From Stramonita haemastoma (taxonomy: Eukaryota; Mollusca; Gastropoda; Neogastropoda; Muricidae): DNA of 64,000 nt. Positions 62,536 through 64,000 of this stretch are shown piece after piece (the first letter of the stretch is position 1; every line of letters begins with the position of its first letter). The stretch spans positions 31,337,808-31,401,807 of the forward strand of contig CM060320.1 of the NCBI GenBank assembly GCA_030674155.1, given 5' to 3'. The notes under the pieces were generated by a model. The model saw only the letters and a program-made list of their open reading frames with translations. It searched no databases and had not been told where the DNA came from. Made by a program: the position numbers and the translations under genes.

Positions 62536-62679
62536 TCATTGTGTTGTGATGAGCTCGACAATAGTGCTGATGATGCGACTGCCTCGAGGACAGCTGCAGA
62601 GGTCCATGTGGGGAGACTGGATCTTGTCCTCCAGCAGCTTGTCCATTTCCACCCGGATCTCCCTCAGCAACTCAGCCAC
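62536..62679 (-). CDS. DHX57: DHX57-like last coding exon
   Basis: Minus-strand acceptor CAG at 62680-62682, stop TGA at 62536-62538. It has 48 codons including the stop, in phase 0. A (CA)n tract (62685-62845) abuts the acceptor, so on the transcript the acceptor follows a (GU)n run. Confidence 0.88.
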   Translation of the reverse strand: MAELLREIRVEMDKLLEDKIQSPHMDLCSCPRGSRIISTIVELITTQ

Positions 62680-64000
62680 CTGTTATACACACACATGCAC
62701 ACACCATGCACACATACACACACACACACATGCACACACACATACACACACACACACACACACACGCACATGCATGCATGCATACACACGCACACACACA
62801 TGCACACGCACATGTGTGTACGCACGCACACACATACACACACAATTTCACATATGAAATAAAGCAAATCAATGCTTATTCAAAGTACCATCTGGAAATA
62901 AAAATTTGACTTACACACACAAATACACACACACACTGAGAGTGAACAGACATTAAATTGAAGACAACAACAACAACAACACGCACAACACGCCACACAC
63001 ACGCACACGCACAAACACAGAGGTATAACTGAATGTGGGTGGGGTGGGACAGGGCGTGGAGCTGTAAACAACATAAAAGAAAATGAAATAAAAAGACACA
63101 GAGATCTGTACGGCACTGACCTGGCTTGAAGAAGCCCGACACCGAATCCATCCATCCTCGATGGACACAACAACGTTGCCATGGTCAAGATCGATGGAGA
63201 TGTGACCTCCAGCAAACAGAAGTAAGGAGTACACAGACACCATGGTACAGTCACGTATATACACCTGCAGTCAACAAACATACACACATTGTAGCAGACA
63301 GATTCCTTTTCATAAAATATGCTAAGATGTTTAAAAAACCTTAAACAACCAACTACCTTTCCCTTTAACAGTATTCTTTTTTATGGTTCATCTTCCAACT
63401 AAAGCTAACTGAAAAGACTGAACTTGGCAGTTTGTAGCCTATGATAATAACTAAGGTTAAGCAGCATTGAGCACGGTTACCAAGCGGATGGGTGACTGTT
63501 TATGTGCCTTGGCATCAGTACAGTCCCCCAGTTCACCCAGCTGTACATGGGTACCTGCCCTCTAGGTTCAGGGAAGGTAAAGCAGCGAGGGAGAGGAGAT
63601 GGGCGCCACCCTCAAGATGCTGGCTCCTAGAAAAGCTGGGGTCTTTGATGCCTCATTCCCCTATAACTACATAGATTATGGGATGCCTTTTACATAACAG
63701 TAATAATGACAAGAAGAAAAAAAAAATGCTGATGAGTTAATGAAAGCTTATATGGTATATGGCAACGTTCTGGTGGCTCCTGCACGGTACTGGAACCATT
63801 CGTATCAGTCATTGCCTTTCCAATGGATCATTCCAGTGCCATTGAGAGGGGGGGTCTGCTGCATGGGTAACAGCTTGCCCTCCATGCATACATGCCCAGG
63901 CTTTGAGCTCTAAAGACTAGAGCGCAACTCCATAGTCTTCCGAGACTGATGGGTGCCTACTACTACTATATCTAAAATAACCAGAAAACATCCTCACCTT
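62536..64000 (-). CDS. DHX57: DEAH-box RNA helicase, C-terminal exons (best fit DHX57)
   Basis: Two exons give the last 95 residues of a DEAH/RHA-family RNA helicase. The upstream exon spells the end of the OB-fold domain: [20 protein letters not shown], then [12 protein letters not shown]. The last exon spells the C-terminal helical tail [20 protein letters not shown], then [20 protein letters not shown] and TTQ. The CPRGSRII...TTQ ending fits DHX57 better than DHX29, whose tail as remembered lacks the CPRGSRI motif. Such helicases unwind RNA, but a precise role for DHX57 is not established. The helicase core lies right of the window. A donor-like AAG|GTGAGG on the minus strand at the very edge (63992-64000) suggests the next exon starts there. 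The gene converges on the RRM gene. Confidence 0.8.
62685..62845. repeat. Imperfect (CA)n microsatellite
   Basis: CA runs interrupted by TGCATGCA and CACGCA blocks. Confidence 0.95.
63121..63264 (-). CDS. DHX57: DHX57-like penultimate exon
   Basis: Minus-strand acceptor GACTGCAG ends at 63265; donor CAG|GTCAGT at 63121/63120. It has 48 codons in phase 0: [39 protein letters not shown] and IRCRASSSQ. Confidence 0.88.
63452..63705 (+). mobile_element. 5S-rRNA-derived SINE, family B, best 5S-like head
   Basis: GTTAAGCAGCATTGAGCACG and TTACCAAGCGGATGGGTGAC preserve the 5S rRNA internal promoter order (AAGCAGC...GGATGGGTGAC). The family B body follows (GTACAGTCCCCCAGTT, CAGCTGTACATGGG, GGTTCAGGGAAGGTAAAGC, ATTATGGGATGCC). 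It lies in a helicase intron. Confidence 0.85.
63912..63965 (+). repeat. Family F end, copy 2
   Basis: AGAGCGCAACTCCATAGTCT, CCGAGACTGATGGGTGCC and a CTACTACTA tail; partner of 36353-36400. About 190 bp upstream may belong to the same element. Confidence 0.5.
63998..64000 (-). CDS. DHX57: Possible edge of the next helicase exon
   Basis: The minus strand reads AAG|GTGAGG here, a good donor. Only three bases of exon would be inside the window, so this is tentative. Confidence 0.35.

Noticed and set aside
62536..63264. Assignment to DHX29
   Set aside because: The C-terminal [12 protein letters not shown]...TTQ motif fits DHX57 and is not in the DHX29 tail as remembered. A database comparison would settle it.
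63452..63500. Functional 5S rRNA gene
   Set aside because: Only the promoter-like middle part resembles 5S; the remainder is SINE body.

Overview
The window looks like nuclear DNA from an invertebrate animal, most likely a mollusc and possibly a gastropod. The reasons are small exons in long AT-rich introns, abundant (GT)n/(GA)n microsatellites, tRNA- and 5S-rRNA-derived SINEs, and protein sequences close to but clearly divergent from vertebrate orthologues. The taxon is an inference. There is no bacterial or viral gene content and no intact transposase or reverse transcriptase.

Three protein-coding genes can be read through their splice sites. (1) Positions 638-40704, plus strand: the 3' two thirds of a nephrocystin-1 gene (NPHP1), 17 exons, starting just after the SH3 region (which lies left of the window) and ending at a short last exon and a good poly(A) signal. 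(2) About 45318-58285, plus strand: a complete gene for a single-RRM protein of the lark/RBM4/RBM14 type, with a non-coding first exon, five coding exons and a Tyr/Pro/Arg-rich tail. (3) 62536-64000, minus strand: the last exons of a DEAH-box RNA helicase whose C-terminus best fits DHX57. Genes 2 and 3 converge on 58.3-62.5 kb. The three genes have no evident shared pathway: NPHP1 acts at the ciliary transition zone, the other two in RNA metabolism.

The most consequential observation is that two genes each carry one single-base indel inside an otherwise well-conserved coding exon. In NPHP1 a base is missing at about 25345. In the RRM gene there is one base too many at about 55911. In both cases exon phases on either side fit perfectly once the single base is accounted for, so assembly consensus errors are the simplest explanation; real disruption is the alternative.

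Most of the remaining DNA is repeats. There are at least 14 copies or fragments of a tRNA-derived SINE (family A), four copies of a 5S-rRNA-derived SINE (family B), two full copies of a second tRNA-headed SINE (family C), seven copies of an undescribed CT-rich interspersed element (family D), a PIF/Harbinger-like MITE with exact TTA duplications, and a candidate TTAA-flanked piggyBac-like MITE. Three NPHP1 introns contain tandem arrays whose units end like splice acceptors (44 bp, about 29 bp and 63 bp units), and one intron has a 0.7 kb minisatellite with a TATAAA-like core. Long open frames in the (GT)n, (GA)n and (CT)n tracts are repeat artefacts and are not annotated as genes.
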